A stretch of DNA of 64,000 bases, from NCBI GenBank assembly GCA_007753675.1, contig CP036432.1, positions 6,822,233 to 6,886,232 of the forward strand. Direction: 5' to 3'. A model generated the notes under the pieces. It did not search any database. It worked only from the letters and a program-made list of their open reading frames with translations, and was not told the DNA's origin. The DNA is from Stieleria magnilauensis (GTDB taxonomy: Bacteria; Planctomycetota; Planctomycetia; Pirellulales; Pirellulaceae). The position numbers were made by a program, and so were the translations under genes. This document shows, in pieces, positions 9,722 through 20,187 of the stretch. The first letter of the stretch is position 1, and the number at the start of each line of letters is the position of its first letter.

Positions 9722-12154
9722 ATGCGAGTATGTTGTTGTGTTCTCCTCTGTGTGCTGACCGGCTGGGCGGATTGCGGCGCGGCCGATTCGGCTGGTTCGC
9801 AGGAGCAGCCCGTTTCGTTCAACCACCAGATTCGACCGATTCTGTCGGACACCTGTTTTTTCTGCCACGGGCCGGACGAAGAGGACCGGCAGGCGGATGT
9901 TCGTTTGGATATCGCGGGGCAGGTTGATTTAACGGAACTCGTCTCGCGCATCACCTCGGATGACCCGGATATGGTCATGCCGCCGCCGGATTCGAACAAG
10001 TCGCTCTCGCCAGAGCAAATCGAGCTGTTGACCCGCTGGGTGAAATCCGGGGCACGCTATGAGAAACATTGGTCGTTTGCCCCGCCCGCCGAAGTCACGC
10101 CGCCGACGATTGCCGGGGCGGACGAATCCAAAGACGAGATCGATCCGTTTGTGATCGCGAAACTGCGGGAACGCGGATTGACGCTCAACGAGGCGGCGGA
10201 TCAACGGACGCTGATTCGTCGCGTCACGATGGATTTGACCGGATTGCCTCCCACGCGGTCGGAGATTCACGCGTTCCTCAATGACCCGTCTCCGCATGCC
10301 TATGAGAACCTGGTGGACCGATTGTTGGACTCACCGCACTATGGCGAACACATGGCGCGCTACTGGTTGGACCTGGTACGTTTTGCCGACACCAACGGAT
10401 TGCATCACGATCACTATCGCGAAATGACTCCCTATCGCGACTGGGTGATTCGTGCGTTCAACGAAAACCTCCCCTTCGATGAATTCACCGTCGCACAAAT
10501 CGCCGGCGACCTCTATGAACAACCGACGACGGACCAGTTGATCGCTTCCGGATTCAATCGACTGCACTTGATCATCGATCGCGGTACCGCCCTGCCCGAA
10601 GAAAGTTTCATGCGGAATGTGGTGGACCGCGTGTCTGCCGTCGGCACCGCGTTCCTGGGACTGACACTCGAATGTGCCGTCTGTCATGACCACAAGTATG
10701 ACCCGATCACGCAACGTGACTTCTATCAGTTCTACGCATTCTTCAATAACTTTGACGGCGATCCGGAAACCGGTGGACGTCGCGGTCTGGACTTTAAACG
10801 TGGTCTTCAACCGCCGTATTTGGAACTGCCCAGTGAGAGTCAACGCGAGGAACTGGCGCGATTGAATCAGCAGATCGCCGACGTCCAATCGAGTCTCAAG
10901 AAGCTTGAACGCAAGCAGAAGTCGAATGAACAAGCGGGGCAAGCTGCCGAGTCCAAAGAACAAGATCGCGCGGCGGAAGAATCACGAAAGCAACTGAACG
11001 ATCAACTGGCGCGACTGCAAGCGTCCCGTGACCAGTTGATCGAATCGATTCCCGCGACATTGATCATGAAGGAGCGTGAGGAGGTCCGCCCGGCACATAT
11101 TCTGGTTCGTGGCAATTACGACCAACCCGGCGAAGTGGTCACACGGGACACACCCGGTTTTCTGCCACCGCTGGAATCGGATCAGCCGACCAAGACGCGG
11201 ATGGATTTAGCGAGATGGTTGGTTGATCCGGACAACCCGCTGACGGCGCGGGTGGCGGTCAATCGATTCTGGCAACAATTGTTTGGTGTTGGAATCGTCA
11301 AGACGTCAGAAGACTTTGGTGCCCAAGGTGAACCGCCCACCCATCCCAAGCTGCTGGACTACTTGACGAACCGATTCGTCGATTCGGGTTGGGATGTCAA
11401 AGCGTTGATCCGAAAGATTGTCCTCTCACAAACCTATCGCCAAAGTTCGGCAGCCCCGCAAGAACGATTCATCGCCGATCCGCAAAACCGGCTATTGGCG
11501 CGCGGCTCGCGTTACCGTTACGACGCCGAAGTGATTCGCGATCAGGTGTTGGCGGTCAGCGGGTTGCTGAACCCGACGCTGTATGGAAAAAGCGTCAAGC
11601 CACCACAACCCGAAGGGCTTTGGAAGATCGTGGCCATGCCGTACTCGTACCCGCGCGTCTTTGAACCCGATGAAGGCGGCAAGATCTATCGGCGAAGTGT
11701 GTATTCGTTTTGGAAACGCGGCTTACCGCCGCCGCAAATGACGATCTTTGACGCGCCGACACGGGAGAGTTGCTCGGCCCGGCGGGAACGGACCAACACA
11801 CCCCTGCAAGCGTTGGTGTTGATGAACGAACAACAATACTTCGTCGCCGCCAGAACGCTCGCCTCGCGGTTGCTGCAGACCGAAGCGAGCGATCGACAAA
11901 GGATCGAGATTGCCTATGAAACGATCACGTCAAAGATCCCGAGTGAAGACGCGTTGAATCGAATGATCGACGCACTGCAACAATTCCGCGCGGTCTACCG
12001 TGACAACCCGGATGCAGCCCAAAAGATGGTCGCGCAAGACGGCCCCGCAATCCTGCCAGCCGATGGTCCCGAACCGTCCAACACCGACTTGGCGGCGATG
12101 ACGATGTTGGTCCACTCGCTGTTGAACCTTGATGCCACAAAGACGAGAGAGTAA
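9722..12154 (+). CDS. Planctomycete cytochrome-c / DUF1549-DUF1553 protein
   Basis: 810 residues. After a signal peptide ([20 protein letters not shown]) comes a planctomycete-type cytochrome c domain with the haem motif C-F-F-C-H at residues 45-49. DUF1549 follows ([45 protein letters not shown]), with a second CAVCH motif followed by [20 protein letters not shown]. Then come a coiled coil of about 80 residues and DUF1553 ([59 protein letters not shown]). The family is abundant in Pirellulaceae and is thought to act in periplasmic oxidation linked to carbohydrate use; the exact reaction is unknown. The stop is two bases before the DUF1501 gene, the usual partner. The ATG at 9722 is chosen over the upstream GTG at 9698 because it places the signal peptide first. 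Confidence 0.92.
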   Translation: MRVCCCVLLCVLTGWADCGAADSAGSQEQPVSFNHQIRPILSDTCFFCHGPDEEDRQADVRLDIAGQVDLTELVSRITSDDPDMVMPPPDSNKSLSPEQIELLTRWVKSGARYEKHWSFAPPAEVTPPTIAGADESKDEIDPFVIAKLRERGLTLNEAADQRTLIRRVTMDLTGLPPTRSEIHAFLNDPSPHAYENLVDRLLDSPHYGEHMARYWLDLVRFADTNGLHHDHYREMTPYRDWVIRAFNENLPFDEFTVAQIAGDLYEQPTTDQLIASGFNRLHLIIDRGTALPEESFMRNVVDRVSAVGTAFLGLTLECAVCHDHKYDPITQRDFYQFYAFFNNFDGDPETGGRRGLDFKRGLQPPYLELPSESQREELARLNQQIADVQSSLKKLERKQKSNEQAGQAAESKEQDRAAEESRKQLNDQLARLQASRDQLIESIPATLIMKEREEVRPAHILVRGNYDQPGEVVTRDTPGFLPPLESDQPTKTRMDLARWLVDPDNPLTARVAVNRFWQQLFGVGIVKTSEDFGAQGEPPTHPKLLDYLTNRFVDSGWDVKALIRKIVLSQTYRQSSAAPQERFIADPQNRLLARGSRYRYDAEVIRDQVLAVSGLLNPTLYGKSVKPPQPEGLWKIVAMPYSYPRVFEPDEGGKIYRRSVYSFWKRGLPPPQMTIFDAPTRESCSARRERTNTPLQALVLMNEQQYFVAARTLASRLLQTEASDRQRIEIAYETITSKIPSEDALNRMIDALQQFRAVYRDNPDAAQKMVAQDGPAILPADGPEPSNTDLAAMTMLVHSLLNLDATKTRE

Positions 12155-12156
12155 GC

Positions 12157-13632
12157 ATGGACACGAATCAGTCAACCGATCATCGGCGTGGGTTCCTCAA
12201 GGATTGTCTGTTGCGCCACTGCGGCATGGGACTGGGTGCGACCGCGCTGGCGACGTTGCTTTCACAGACTCGCTCCGATGCCAATCCGGCCACGAGTAGC
12301 GGCGGTGATCTCTCCGGCGGCGGACTTCACTTTCCCGCCCGCGCCAAACGTGTGATCTTTTTATTCATGGCCGGTGCGCCCAGCCAGATCGATTTGTTCG
12401 ACCACAAGCCGGAACTGCACCAACAGTTCGGCAAGCCGTTGCCACCGAGCGTCAGCAATGGCCAGCGTGTGACGGCGATGACCAAGGGGAAAGCCCAACT
12501 TGTCGCGCCGTCGATGTTCTCCTTTGCCCCGCAGGGACAAAGCGGGCTTGTGATGAGCGAGTTGCTGCCGCACCTGTCCAACGTTGCCGACGATTTGTGC
12601 ATCGTGAAGTCGTTGAATACCGACGCGATCAATCACGACCCCGCCAAAACGCTTTTCTGCACCGGGTCGCAGATCCCCGGCAAAGCGAGTTTGGGGTCCT
12701 GGCTGAGCTACGGGCTGGGACGCATGAATGAAAACTTGCCCGATTTTGTGGTGATGAATTCGGCGTTCTGGACCGGCGGCACCGGCAACGTGCAAGCGCT
12801 TTACAGCCGACTCTGGGGATCCGGGTTCTTGCCCTCGAAGCACCAGGGCGTTTCGTTCCAACCGTCCGGCGACCCCGTGCTGTTTTTGTCCAACCCGCCC
12901 GGTGTGATCCCGCCCAGTCGACAACGCATGTTGGATCTGGTCACGGAGTTGAACCGAGAACACTTGGACGAAGTCGGTGATCCGGAAATCAAAACCACGA
13001 TCGCCCAACAAGAGATGGCGTTTCGGATGCAAACGTCGGTTCCCGAATTGACCGACTTGAGCGACGAGCCTGAGCATGTGCTTGCCCAATACGGTCCCGA
13101 AGTGCACAAAAGCGGGTCGTTTGCGCGAAACTGTTTATTGGCGCGACGGATGGTCGAACGCGGGGTGCGGTTCGTACAACTGTTTCACCGCGGCTGGGAC
13201 CACCACGTCGGATTGCCCAAAAAATTGCGTGGCCAAGCGTACGATGTGGACCAGGCGTCAGCGGGACTGATTTCGGATCTCAAACAACGCGGATTGCTGG
13301 ACGATACCTTGATCGTCTTCGGCGGCGAATTCGGAAGGACCACGTTCTGCCAGGGCAAACTGACTCCGACCGATTACGGCCGCGACCACCATCCACGCTG
13401 CTTCAGTGTTTGGATGGCCGGCGGAGGCATCAAGGGTGGAATGGCGTACGGACAGACCGATGAGTTCAGTTACAACATCGTCGAAGATCCCGTCCACATC
13501 CGTGATCTGAATGCCACGATTTTGCACCAACTGGGGATCGACCACAGACGGCTGACCTTCCCGTTTCGGGGACTGGACCAACGGCTGACGGGCGTCGAAG
13601 AAGCACACGTGGTCAAGGATATCTTGACGTAG
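12157..13632 (+). CDS. DUF1501 protein with Tat signal
   Basis: 491 residues, exported by the twin-arginine route: [27 protein letters not shown] at the N-terminus carries the RRGFLK motif. The body is the DUF1501 alkaline-phosphatase/sulfatase-like fold, with [46 protein letters not shown] and [21 protein letters not shown], followed by [21 protein letters not shown]. The Asp/His residues in those blocks are the likely metal ligands. It sits two bases after the DUF1549/DUF1553 gene, an arrangement repeated many times in planctomycete genomes, so the two proteins very likely work together in the periplasm. Substrate unknown. Confidence 0.92.
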   Translation: MDTNQSTDHRRGFLKDCLLRHCGMGLGATALATLLSQTRSDANPATSSGGDLSGGGLHFPARAKRVIFLFMAGAPSQIDLFDHKPELHQQFGKPLPPSVSNGQRVTAMTKGKAQLVAPSMFSFAPQGQSGLVMSELLPHLSNVADDLCIVKSLNTDAINHDPAKTLFCTGSQIPGKASLGSWLSYGLGRMNENLPDFVVMNSAFWTGGTGNVQALYSRLWGSGFLPSKHQGVSFQPSGDPVLFLSNPPGVIPPSRQRMLDLVTELNREHLDEVGDPEIKTTIAQQEMAFRMQTSVPELTDLSDEPEHVLAQYGPEVHKSGSFARNCLLARRMVERGVRFVQLFHRGWDHHVGLPKKLRGQAYDVDQASAGLISDLKQRGLLDDTLIVFGGEFGRTTFCQGKLTPTDYGRDHHPRCFSVWMAGGGIKGGMAYGQTDEFSYNIVEDPVHIRDLNATILHQLGIDHRRLTFPFRGLDQRLTGVEEAHVVKDILT

Positions 13633-13828
13633 GGCGTTTGTGGTTTGATTGAATGTCAGACGTCGGCAGCGGGTGGCGTTCGCGTGCAACCGTCGGGGTG
13701 ATGGTGAGGAGATGAAGGCAGAATGATTCGGGGCAGAATTATGGAGACAAGGAGACAAGGAGAGAGGGAGACAAGGAGATGAGGGCGGAGCCGTCGACCG
13801 GAACTAGACCTACGGAGCCCCTGTTGCC

Positions 13829-14048
13829 ACCCCATCATTCTGCCACCCCATCATTCTGCCACCCCATCATTCTGCCACCCCATCGCGTTGCCCCCATCGC
13901 GTTGCCCCCATCGCGTTGCCCCCATCGCGTTGCCCCCATCGCGTTGCCCCCATCATTTTGCCCCCATCGATTTGCCCCCATCGATTTGCCCCCATCGTTT
14001 TGCCCCCATCGTTTTGCCCCCATCGTTTTGCCCCCATCGTTTTGCCCC
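13829..14048. repeat. Tandem repeat array: 16-bp units followed by twelve 14-bp units
   Basis: Three copies of a 16-bp unit (CTGCCACCCCATCATT type) run from about 13829 to 13880, followed by twelve copies of the 14-bp unit TTGCCCCCATCGNN (13881-14048). The variable dinucleotide-rich end groups as five GCG, one ATT, two GAT and four GTT variants, so the array grew by local duplication of neighbouring variants. It ends 26 bases before the sulfatase ATG. The rest of the 440-base gap contains only a GGAGACAAGGAGA simple repeat at 13741-13780. Confidence 0.9.
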
Positions 14049-14074
14049 TCTCACCGTGAACCACTGACTGCTTG

Positions 14075-16078
14075 ATGCGCATTGCAACCACACTGATCAC
14101 TTCATTGACGCTGCTATTGATCAACTCGGCGATCACTTCTGCCGCAGACCGTCCCAACGTGCTGATGATCATGGTCGATGATCTCGGGTTTTCTGACGTC
14201 GGGTGCTATGGCAGCGAAATCGAGACGCCGAATTTGGATGCACTTGCCGACGGCGGACTTCGATTCTCCCAGTTCTACAACACCGCAAAATGCCACTCGT
14301 CGCGGGTGTCTCTGTTGAGCGGACAATACTGCATCGCGGCCGGTGACACGGCGCTCAACCATGCCGTCACGAGCGCGGAAGTGCTTCGCGATTCCGGCTA
14401 CTTCACCGCGATGACCGGAAAATGGCATCTGAAACAACAGCCCACCGATTTCGGGTTTGACCGCTACTTCGGCCATCTCAGCGGCGCCTGCAATTATTTC
14501 CGCGGAGACAACACGTTTCGTTTGAACGGCGACAAATGGGAGGTTCCCCCGCAGGACTTTTACACCACGGTCGCCAACGTCGACTTTGCGTTGCAGTTCT
14601 TGGACGACGCGCGGGAAAGCGGCAAGCCCTGGCATCTCTACGTCGCCTTCAACGCGCCCCACGCTCCGCTGCAGGCCTTGCCGCAGGACTACGCAAAGTA
14701 CCAGGGGCGTTACGAAGCCGGCTGGGATCGCATTCGCCAATCCAGAGTCGCCAAACAAGCCGAACTGGGATTGTTGCCGGCCGACTGCCCACCGAGTCCA
14801 CGTCCCGAGCACATCCCCGCGTGGAACAGTCTGTCCGAAGCCCGAAAACGTTTCGAAGTGAAGCGGATGACCACCCTGGCGGCGATGATCGATCGCGTGG
14901 ATCAAGAGATCGGTCGGCTGGTCACGGATTTGAAGGAAGCCGGCGAGCTTGACAATACCTTGATCTGGTTTGTGTCCGACAACGGCGCCTGTCCGTATGA
15001 TCGCCGCAGCAACAAACTCGACGCGTTGCCGACCGACGGGACCGTCACGTGGAGTGATTCGACCGGTTGGGCTTGGGCACGAAACAGTCCGTTCCGCTAT
15101 TACAAACAGAACCAATTTGAAGGCGGGATTTGCACACCGGCGATCGTGCATTGGCCGGCGGGCATCGAGCGTGATGCCGGTTCGGTCGTTCGTCAGCCCG
15201 CCCACTTGATCGACATCATGCCGACGTTTGCCGACGTGACCGGTTCAAAGATCCCGACCGAATACCCGGGACGCTCCTTGCGACCGGTGTCGGGGCAATC
15301 ATTGCGGCCGCTGTTCAAGGGCGAGACAATTCAACGCGAGCAACCGTTGCATTTCCTGTTCGCCTCCGATCGTGGGCTTCGTCTGGGTGACTGGAAAATT
15401 GTCAGTTTCCGAAGTGAAGCGTGGGAACTGTACAACCTGACGGAGGATCGGACCGAACGGATCGACCTGGCCGAGCAGGAGCCGGAGCGTGTCGAGACGA
15501 TGGTCCAGCAGTGGACCCGAATGACCCGCGAACTGCTTCACGCCCCAGACAGAGCCTACGCGCCTGTGGGGCCAGCAAAACTGCCCCATCGTCATCCCGA
15601 ATGGACCAACTTCGATGCCGACCCGAGTGAATCAGGACGCGGCAATCAAGCAAACACAAACACACGGTCGCCGAAAGCTGGAAAAGCGATTCGGGCGAGG
15701 AAGAACACCAAGCTGAAAATCGCCGGCGATGAGTTGCGGCTGGAATTCAGCGGCGAAGATTCGGGACTGGCATTTGACCGGTTGCCCGAGACGCTGCCCG
15801 CAGGCCCGTACCAATTGGCGTTTCAGCTGCTGCGTCGTGCCGAGGGCGGAGCCGAAGTGTTCTATACCACCGACGCCACGACAAGTTTGCCCAACGGAAT
15901 GCACGAAACGTTTGAGTTGGGCGGCGAGGGGCAATGGCACGACCACACGATCCGACTTGAGACCGAGCAGCGAATTCACAAACTGCGGCTAGACGTGGGT
16001 GAAGGCTCCGGGACGGCGACCATCAAGGAGCTGCGATTGCTGGACGACCAGGGCAAAGTCCTGTTGCGTTGGCCGTAG
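14075..16078 (+). CDS. Secreted arylsulfatase with extra C-terminal domain
   Basis: 667 residues. A signal peptide (MRIATTLITSLTLLLINSAITSA) precedes the sulfatase core: metal site MIMVDDLGFSDVGCYG, formylglycine signature C-H-S-S-R at residues 73-77 (Cys-type, with Ser in the usual Pro/Ser position), MTGKWHLK, and VSDNGACPYDRRSN. The core ends near residue 510. The last 140 residues are unusual: a basic linker (KAGKAIRARKNTKLKIAG) leads to a beta-rich segment resembling the carbohydrate-binding-like tails of some planctomycete sulfatases. The ATG at 14075 is preferred over the TTG directly before it. The start is 26 bases after the 14-bp tandem array, so the array must be part of, or next to, the promoter/leader. 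Confidence 0.9.
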   Translation: MRIATTLITSLTLLLINSAITSAADRPNVLMIMVDDLGFSDVGCYGSEIETPNLDALADGGLRFSQFYNTAKCHSSRVSLLSGQYCIAAGDTALNHAVTSAEVLRDSGYFTAMTGKWHLKQQPTDFGFDRYFGHLSGACNYFRGDNTFRLNGDKWEVPPQDFYTTVANVDFALQFLDDARESGKPWHLYVAFNAPHAPLQALPQDYAKYQGRYEAGWDRIRQSRVAKQAELGLLPADCPPSPRPEHIPAWNSLSEARKRFEVKRMTTLAAMIDRVDQEIGRLVTDLKEAGELDNTLIWFVSDNGACPYDRRSNKLDALPTDGTVTWSDSTGWAWARNSPFRYYKQNQFEGGICTPAIVHWPAGIERDAGSVVRQPAHLIDIMPTFADVTGSKIPTEYPGRSLRPVSGQSLRPLFKGETIQREQPLHFLFASDRGLRLGDWKIVSFRSEAWELYNLTEDRTERIDLAEQEPERVETMVQQWTRMTRELLHAPDRAYAPVGPAKLPHRHPEWTNFDADPSESGRGNQANTNTRSPKAGKAIRARKNTKLKIAGDELRLEFSGEDSGLAFDRLPETLPAGPYQLAFQLLRRAEGGAEVFYTTDATTSLPNGMHETFELGGEGQWHDHTIRLETEQRIHKLRLDVGEGSGTATIKELRLLDDQGKVLLRWP

Positions 16079-16279
16079 GGAGTGCTGGCCGTAGGGTGCG
16101 GTGGCGGTAAGAGCCGTCGTGCATCAGGACGGGTGACAGCCAGTGAACGAAAATCAACCCGAACCGGCTGAAGTCTCCACGACTTTTTTTCAGAAACTTG
16201 GCAACTCCTGTCCCCTCGCCGCGATGATGGAGGCATACCGGTCGAAGCGTTTCGTCGTGCCCTTATTCCCAGTGGATTT

Positions 16280-17149
16280 ATGTCCGAACACTCCATCCCT
16301 CCCAACCCTTTACCCAAGGGTGACGGGAGCGTGCAAGAATATCGTTTCAGCAAGCAACTTAAGAAGATTCGAACTCAATTCATTTATGTCAACGGGATCA
16401 ACACGCCGCCGGACGTCCACCAGAACATCGCGATCCTGATTTCGTCGATCACCAAGACCTCCGTCACGGGCGTTTACAACGCGACCGACGGAATGTTGGG
16501 CGATTTGAAGCAATGTGTCGGGGACTGGGTTCGTATTTTCGGCAGTCAAATCGGAGAGGAAGGTTTTTTTCGCGATCGCTTGAGTGAATCGGCGATCAAC
16601 AATCTGGCCAGCACGAGCGTGGCGGGCCGCATTTCAGCGCCGTACCTGCATGCCTTGCGGGAGGCCTGGATTGCCCCCAGCGATGTCAAACCGGCCAAGA
16701 AAACGGTCGACGAAGTTCGCAAGGGGCTCAGTCGCAACGCCGCCGCATTGTCGCTGTTTGATGAAGTCACGCGCAACCTGAATCGTCCCAAGATCATTGT
16801 CGCTCATTCGCAAGGCAACCTGGTGACCAGTTTTGCATTGTGGGCCGTTCAATCGCTGTACGGCACCAGCGGGATGAGCAACTTGCAGGTGCGATCGATC
16901 AGTTCACCGTCGCCGGCCTGGCCGCGGGGGATCAATCATCGCATCAAGGTGTATGGTCAAAAAGACGACTTGGTGACGTGGTGCGACCCGAAGAACTGGA
17001 TCGGCGCGAGATCGGCTGGGTTTTGGCGGATTTATTTCGGCGACAACCCGAAAGACATCCGTGGCGGTAACGCGATCGCTCCTCACGATGTGAAATACAA
17101 TATCGAAAGGACTTCTCTGGCCCAGCGTCTCCGCAGCGATGCGAAGTAA
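16280..17149 (+). CDS. Alpha/beta-hydrolase, candidate T6SS lipase effector
   Basis: 289 residues, no signal peptide. A nucleophile elbow A-H-S-Q-G is at residues 175-179 after the strand KIIV, so Ser177 is the likely nucleophile. Acidic candidates are Asp229/Asp230 in VYGQKDDLVTW and the histidine candidate is His269 in APHDVKYN, which together would make a Ser-Asp-His triad. An early strand FIYVNGINTPP fits the oxyanion strand of alpha/beta hydrolases. The length and lack of export signal fit a cytoplasm-loaded T6SS effector; its place at the edge of the T6SS island, 44 bases before a second toxin-like gene, supports this, but effector status is inferred. Substrate (phospholipid or other ester) is unknown. 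Confidence 0.6.
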   Translation: MSEHSIPPNPLPKGDGSVQEYRFSKQLKKIRTQFIYVNGINTPPDVHQNIAILISSITKTSVTGVYNATDGMLGDLKQCVGDWVRIFGSQIGEEGFFRDRLSESAINNLASTSVAGRISAPYLHALREAWIAPSDVKPAKKTVDEVRKGLSRNAAALSLFDEVTRNLNRPKIIVAHSQGNLVTSFALWAVQSLYGTSGMSNLQVRSISSPSPAWPRGINHRIKVYGQKDDLVTWCDPKNWIGARSAGFWRIYFGDNPKDIRGGNAIAPHDVKYNIERTSLAQRLRSDAK

Positions 17150-17193
17150 CCGAACCTGTTTCAATCCACTTTCCTCGAACGAGCGTTTTCACG

Positions 17194-18483
17194 ATGGCTG
17201 ACCTACGCCTTCCCGGTCCTGTCGGAACGAGTGATACGACGCTGCCGAACGATTCGGGGACCAACCAGTGTCGGCTGATGCCGACGCCGGGAACCGTCGG
17301 GCGTGACGGAGGCGTGGAAGCGATGTCGCTGGACGATCGCTTCGTGAAAGTCCTGCATTTGACGGTTCCCAAATTGCCCGCCGAGATTCAGGAAGAGTTT
17401 GCGGCGATGCTGTCACCGGCCAGCATCGGAATTATTGTCGGCGTGTTGGTGGTCTGGGCGGGGTCACACTACTTCGGCGTCGGATTCATCGCCGATGCCC
17501 TGTTGTTGATCGTCGGGCTGGGATTTCTGGGGTGGCAGGTCTGGTCGGTCGGCAACGATTTCGTGACGTTTGTGGAACTGACGTATTCGGCGCGCACCGA
17601 GGCGGACCTGGAAAAAGCATCCAAGCACTTGGCGAACTTCCTGGCGGTGGTCGGCGTCGCGGCCTTCATGGCGCTGATTGCCAAGGGCGCCAAACGCTAT
17701 GGCCCGAAGATCAAAAACATGCGTGGGATCATCAAGGCGGCGACCGCCGCCGACGCGGGAATGCCCCCCAATCACTTTCGCGCGTTCCTACGGGCGGCCG
17801 CCAACCCGAACCGGCCACGGATCATCCTGGTGCGTCAGACCAATCCGAAATCGGTTCGCTGGATCCAAAAAGGTTTCCCGGCGAAACCGAAAGAGATCAA
17901 GTTCAAAACCAGCAAGCAAACCGGCATCGTGACGTGCAAAGATATCTCGGAGGTCGCCAAGGCGCAGAAAACGGTTCGCTCGGGCAGCAACAAGCAGTAT
18001 TTCGTCGTCGACCGAAACCGCCGCACCGCGACTAACGGCAAAGGGGAAACCATCGATGTCAGCAACGCCGATTGGCCGGTCGAGCCGGGTCAGGTCGTCG
18101 ACCCGCTGTCACAGAAACCATTGGTCGGCGATTACGACTTGATGGGCGTGATTGATCCCAACGCCAAAGGGCGAAACATTGCCTTGGCCGTCGACAACAC
18201 GGCCAACGCACGTGCAGGCAAACCGGCCGGGACTCTGACCGACGACTTCACCAACACCGACATCAAAAAAGTCGCCGCGGACGTCAACAAACAACTCGAC
18301 CAGGATCGTGTGTTGCACGGATCGCAAGAAGCCTTCGATAGCCTGGACAACTTGGCGGCCGATGAACTGGTCGTCGGCTTCTTCCCGGACGGCCAGGCGA
18401 TGTCGTTCAACCGCGAAGGGCTGAAGACGTTCTACCAATCGATCGGACGTTCGACGTTGGACCTGAAGAAGTTCATGGATTGA
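17194..18483 (+). CDS. Membrane-spanning toxin candidate with edema-factor/ExoY-like C-terminus
   Basis: 429 residues. Residues 1-45 are a flexible Gly/Pro-rich leader. Hydrophobic stretches at about 74-93, 97-118 and 146-165 look like helices that could insert in a target membrane, a layout common in polymorphic T6SS toxins. The C-terminal 220 residues resemble the catalytic core of edema-factor/CyaA/ExoY nucleotidyl cyclases: a Lys-rich block (PAKPKEIKFKTSKQTGIV, 229-246), an Asp-x-Asp motif in GDYDLMGV (Asp313, Asp315) and DRVLHGSQE with His375. In that family the two Asp and the His bind the catalytic metals. The Asn that follows the His in edema factor is not obvious here. The similarity was judged by eye, so the cyclase assignment is tentative; the toxin role rests on context. 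Confidence 0.5.
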   Translation: MADLRLPGPVGTSDTTLPNDSGTNQCRLMPTPGTVGRDGGVEAMSLDDRFVKVLHLTVPKLPAEIQEEFAAMLSPASIGIIVGVLVVWAGSHYFGVGFIADALLLIVGLGFLGWQVWSVGNDFVTFVELTYSARTEADLEKASKHLANFLAVVGVAAFMALIAKGAKRYGPKIKNMRGIIKAATAADAGMPPNHFRAFLRAAANPNRPRIILVRQTNPKSVRWIQKGFPAKPKEIKFKTSKQTGIVTCKDISEVAKAQKTVRSGSNKQYFVVDRNRRTATNGKGETIDVSNADWPVEPGQVVDPLSQKPLVGDYDLMGVIDPNAKGRNIALAVDNTANARAGKPAGTLTDDFTNTDIKKVAADVNKQLDQDRVLHGSQEAFDSLDNLAADELVVGFFPDGQAMSFNREGLKTFYQSIGRSTLDLKKFMD

Positions 18484-18492
18484 TCAAACGTT

Positions 18493-20103
18493 CTAGATCA
18501 AACGCTCCAGCTCAAACGGGCCGCCGTTCCATTTGCCCTCGTACTTGCCCCGCAAGCACATCTCCCACCGCGACCGCATGTCAAGTTGTTGCAGCAACTC
18601 CGGCGTCGGCGTTCCGCTCGTCTCGATCCCCTGATGAAAGCGGTTGCCCGATGCAAACGACTCGGCCCGGTCAGCCCAGTGCCGCTCCGCTTTCGCCGCA
18701 TCGGGGACCATGACCTCCTGCTCGTCAAACGCTTCATCGTCGCCGTCGCCGCTTTCGTTCGTCGTCACTGTGGCCCGCTGACCCGACGCAATGTCGACTC
18801 CCAGGATTCGCGAGAACGCCACCGCAGCCGCGACGGCGTCCTTGAGCTGATCGCCGTTGATGACTTGAATCAGGTCCGGCACGATGGCAGGGTGCGCGAA
18901 CGAAGCGAGCAATTCAAATCGATTTGGGCCCAATTCAGCACGGCGACCTAAACCGCGTATCAACTCCAGGTCACTCGGCAGCCCCAGCACGGACAACATT
19001 TCCAGCGCGTCCCACTGGTCAGGACTGGGTGTCGTCGCACATCCACGGCAAAAGTCCAATAGCCATGGCTCCCTTGACCAGGCCGCCGCATGGATCGCCG
19101 CTCGGCGGACCTGCGGAACTTCGTCTCGTACGCCGACCTGGAAGGGAATCTTGGTCTGTTCGCGCCCTCCAGCAAGCGGAGCCGATTCGCCGATGGTGAC
19201 CACGAAGTGGGTTTGCCCGGCAATGACCCGATCGCCGGTTTGGAGCAACGTGGTGGACACCCTGACGCCGTTGACCGTCGTGCCCGAGGTGCTATCGAGA
19301 TCGGTCAGTTGCCAGCCGGATCGGTCATCGGCAAGTTGAAAGTGAATCGCAGATAGCTGGGGATCCGGAATCACGAAATCCGATTGCTCCGATCGACCGA
19401 CGGTGATGGAGTGCCCGGAGCGAAGCATCGATTTGCGACCGTGGGCGTGATCGGAAACGACTTCGATGACCGCCCCTGTGAAGCGACGCGTGGAGGGATT
19501 GCTGACGTGAAACTCCGGTGTGCGTTCGGCGACACTGCCAGAATTCGCGTCCGTCACAACACCGTCCGTCTCGGCCCGGCCGATCCGTTCGGTTTGACGC
19601 AACACGTCGCTCATCGACACGGGCGGTGCCGGTGGTTGCGGTGTCTGCTGTGGAGACGCTGGTGCGGAAGCCGCTGGTGCAGAAGCCGCTGGTGCGGAAG
19701 CCGCTGGTGCAGAAACCGGTTGCCCAGGCGAGTCGGTGGCGGATTCGGGCGGGTGTCGATCGATTGACGATGGTTGCCCGGTGATCGGCGGCGACAGTGG
19801 CGCGCGGCGTGTCATCGAAACCCGAAAGACGGTCGATCCGGCGCGGATCTCATTCCCGTCGTCCAGCGGTCGCTGCGAAATCCGCTCACCGTCGACCGTC
19901 GTCCCGTTGGTGCTGTTCAGATCGGTGACGAAACAACCATCCTGGGTCACCGAAACTTCAAAGTGCCGCGACGACATCGTGGTGTCGTCGGACAGAATCC
20001 AGTCTGCCGACTCGCCGCGGCCGACCACCATAACCAGTGGGGCGCGTAACGCTTTCTTGCGGCCGGCGTAGGCACCGGCAATGATTTCCAGCACGATCTT
20101 CAT
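18493..20103 (-). CDS. Two FHA domains fused to the C-terminal half of a TIGR02270-like HEAT protein
   Basis: 536 residues. FHA domain 1 (about 26-95) shows VVGRGESADW, SSRHFEV and NSTNGTTVDG; FHA domain 2 (233-303) shows TVGRSEQSD, SAIHFQL and DSTSGTTVNG. Both keep the phosphothreonine-binding Arg and Ser, although the second has SAIH rather than SxRH. Between them is a low-complexity stretch with repeated SAPAA. From about 326 the protein has Leu/Ala-rich helical pairs (VRRAAIHAAAWSREPWLLDFCRG) resembling the second half of TIGR02270-type HEAT proteins found near T6SS genes. FHA proteins commonly gate T6SS assembly through Ser/Thr phosphorylation; no kinase gene is in this window. Last gene of the left arm, ending nine bases from the convergent toxin gene. 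Confidence 0.75.
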   Translation of the reverse strand: MKIVLEIIAGAYAGRKKALRAPLVMVVGRGESADWILSDDTTMSSRHFEVSVTQDGCFVTDLNSTNGTTVDGERISQRPLDDGNEIRAGSTVFRVSMTRRAPLSPPITGQPSSIDRHPPESATDSPGQPVSAPAASAPAASAPAASAPASPQQTPQPPAPPVSMSDVLRQTERIGRAETDGVVTDANSGSVAERTPEFHVSNPSTRRFTGAVIEVVSDHAHGRKSMLRSGHSITVGRSEQSDFVIPDPQLSAIHFQLADDRSGWQLTDLDSTSGTTVNGVRVSTTLLQTGDRVIAGQTHFVVTIGESAPLAGGREQTKIPFQVGVRDEVPQVRRAAIHAAAWSREPWLLDFCRGCATTPSPDQWDALEMLSVLGLPSDLELIRGLGRRAELGPNRFELLASFAHPAIVPDLIQVINGDQLKDAVAAAVAFSRILGVDIASGQRATVTTNESGDGDDEAFDEQEVMVPDAAKAERHWADRAESFASGNRFHQGIETSGTPTPELLQQLDMRSRWEMCLRGKYEGKWNGGPFELERLI

Positions 20104-20187
20104 CGCCGAACCCTTTGCGGGCGAGCGTGATTTAAACGAAGACTATGTCGGCGGACGGGCGATGTCATGATCGGTACGACGGTGGAG

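Noticed and set aside
13779-14075. 98-residue frame through the 14-bp tandem array
   Set aside because: Pure product of the repeats; the 14-bp period is not a multiple of three, so no protein repeat is conserved.
18484-18492. Terminator between the convergent toxin and FHA genes
   Set aside because: Only nine bases separate them and no stem-loop with a T-run is visible.
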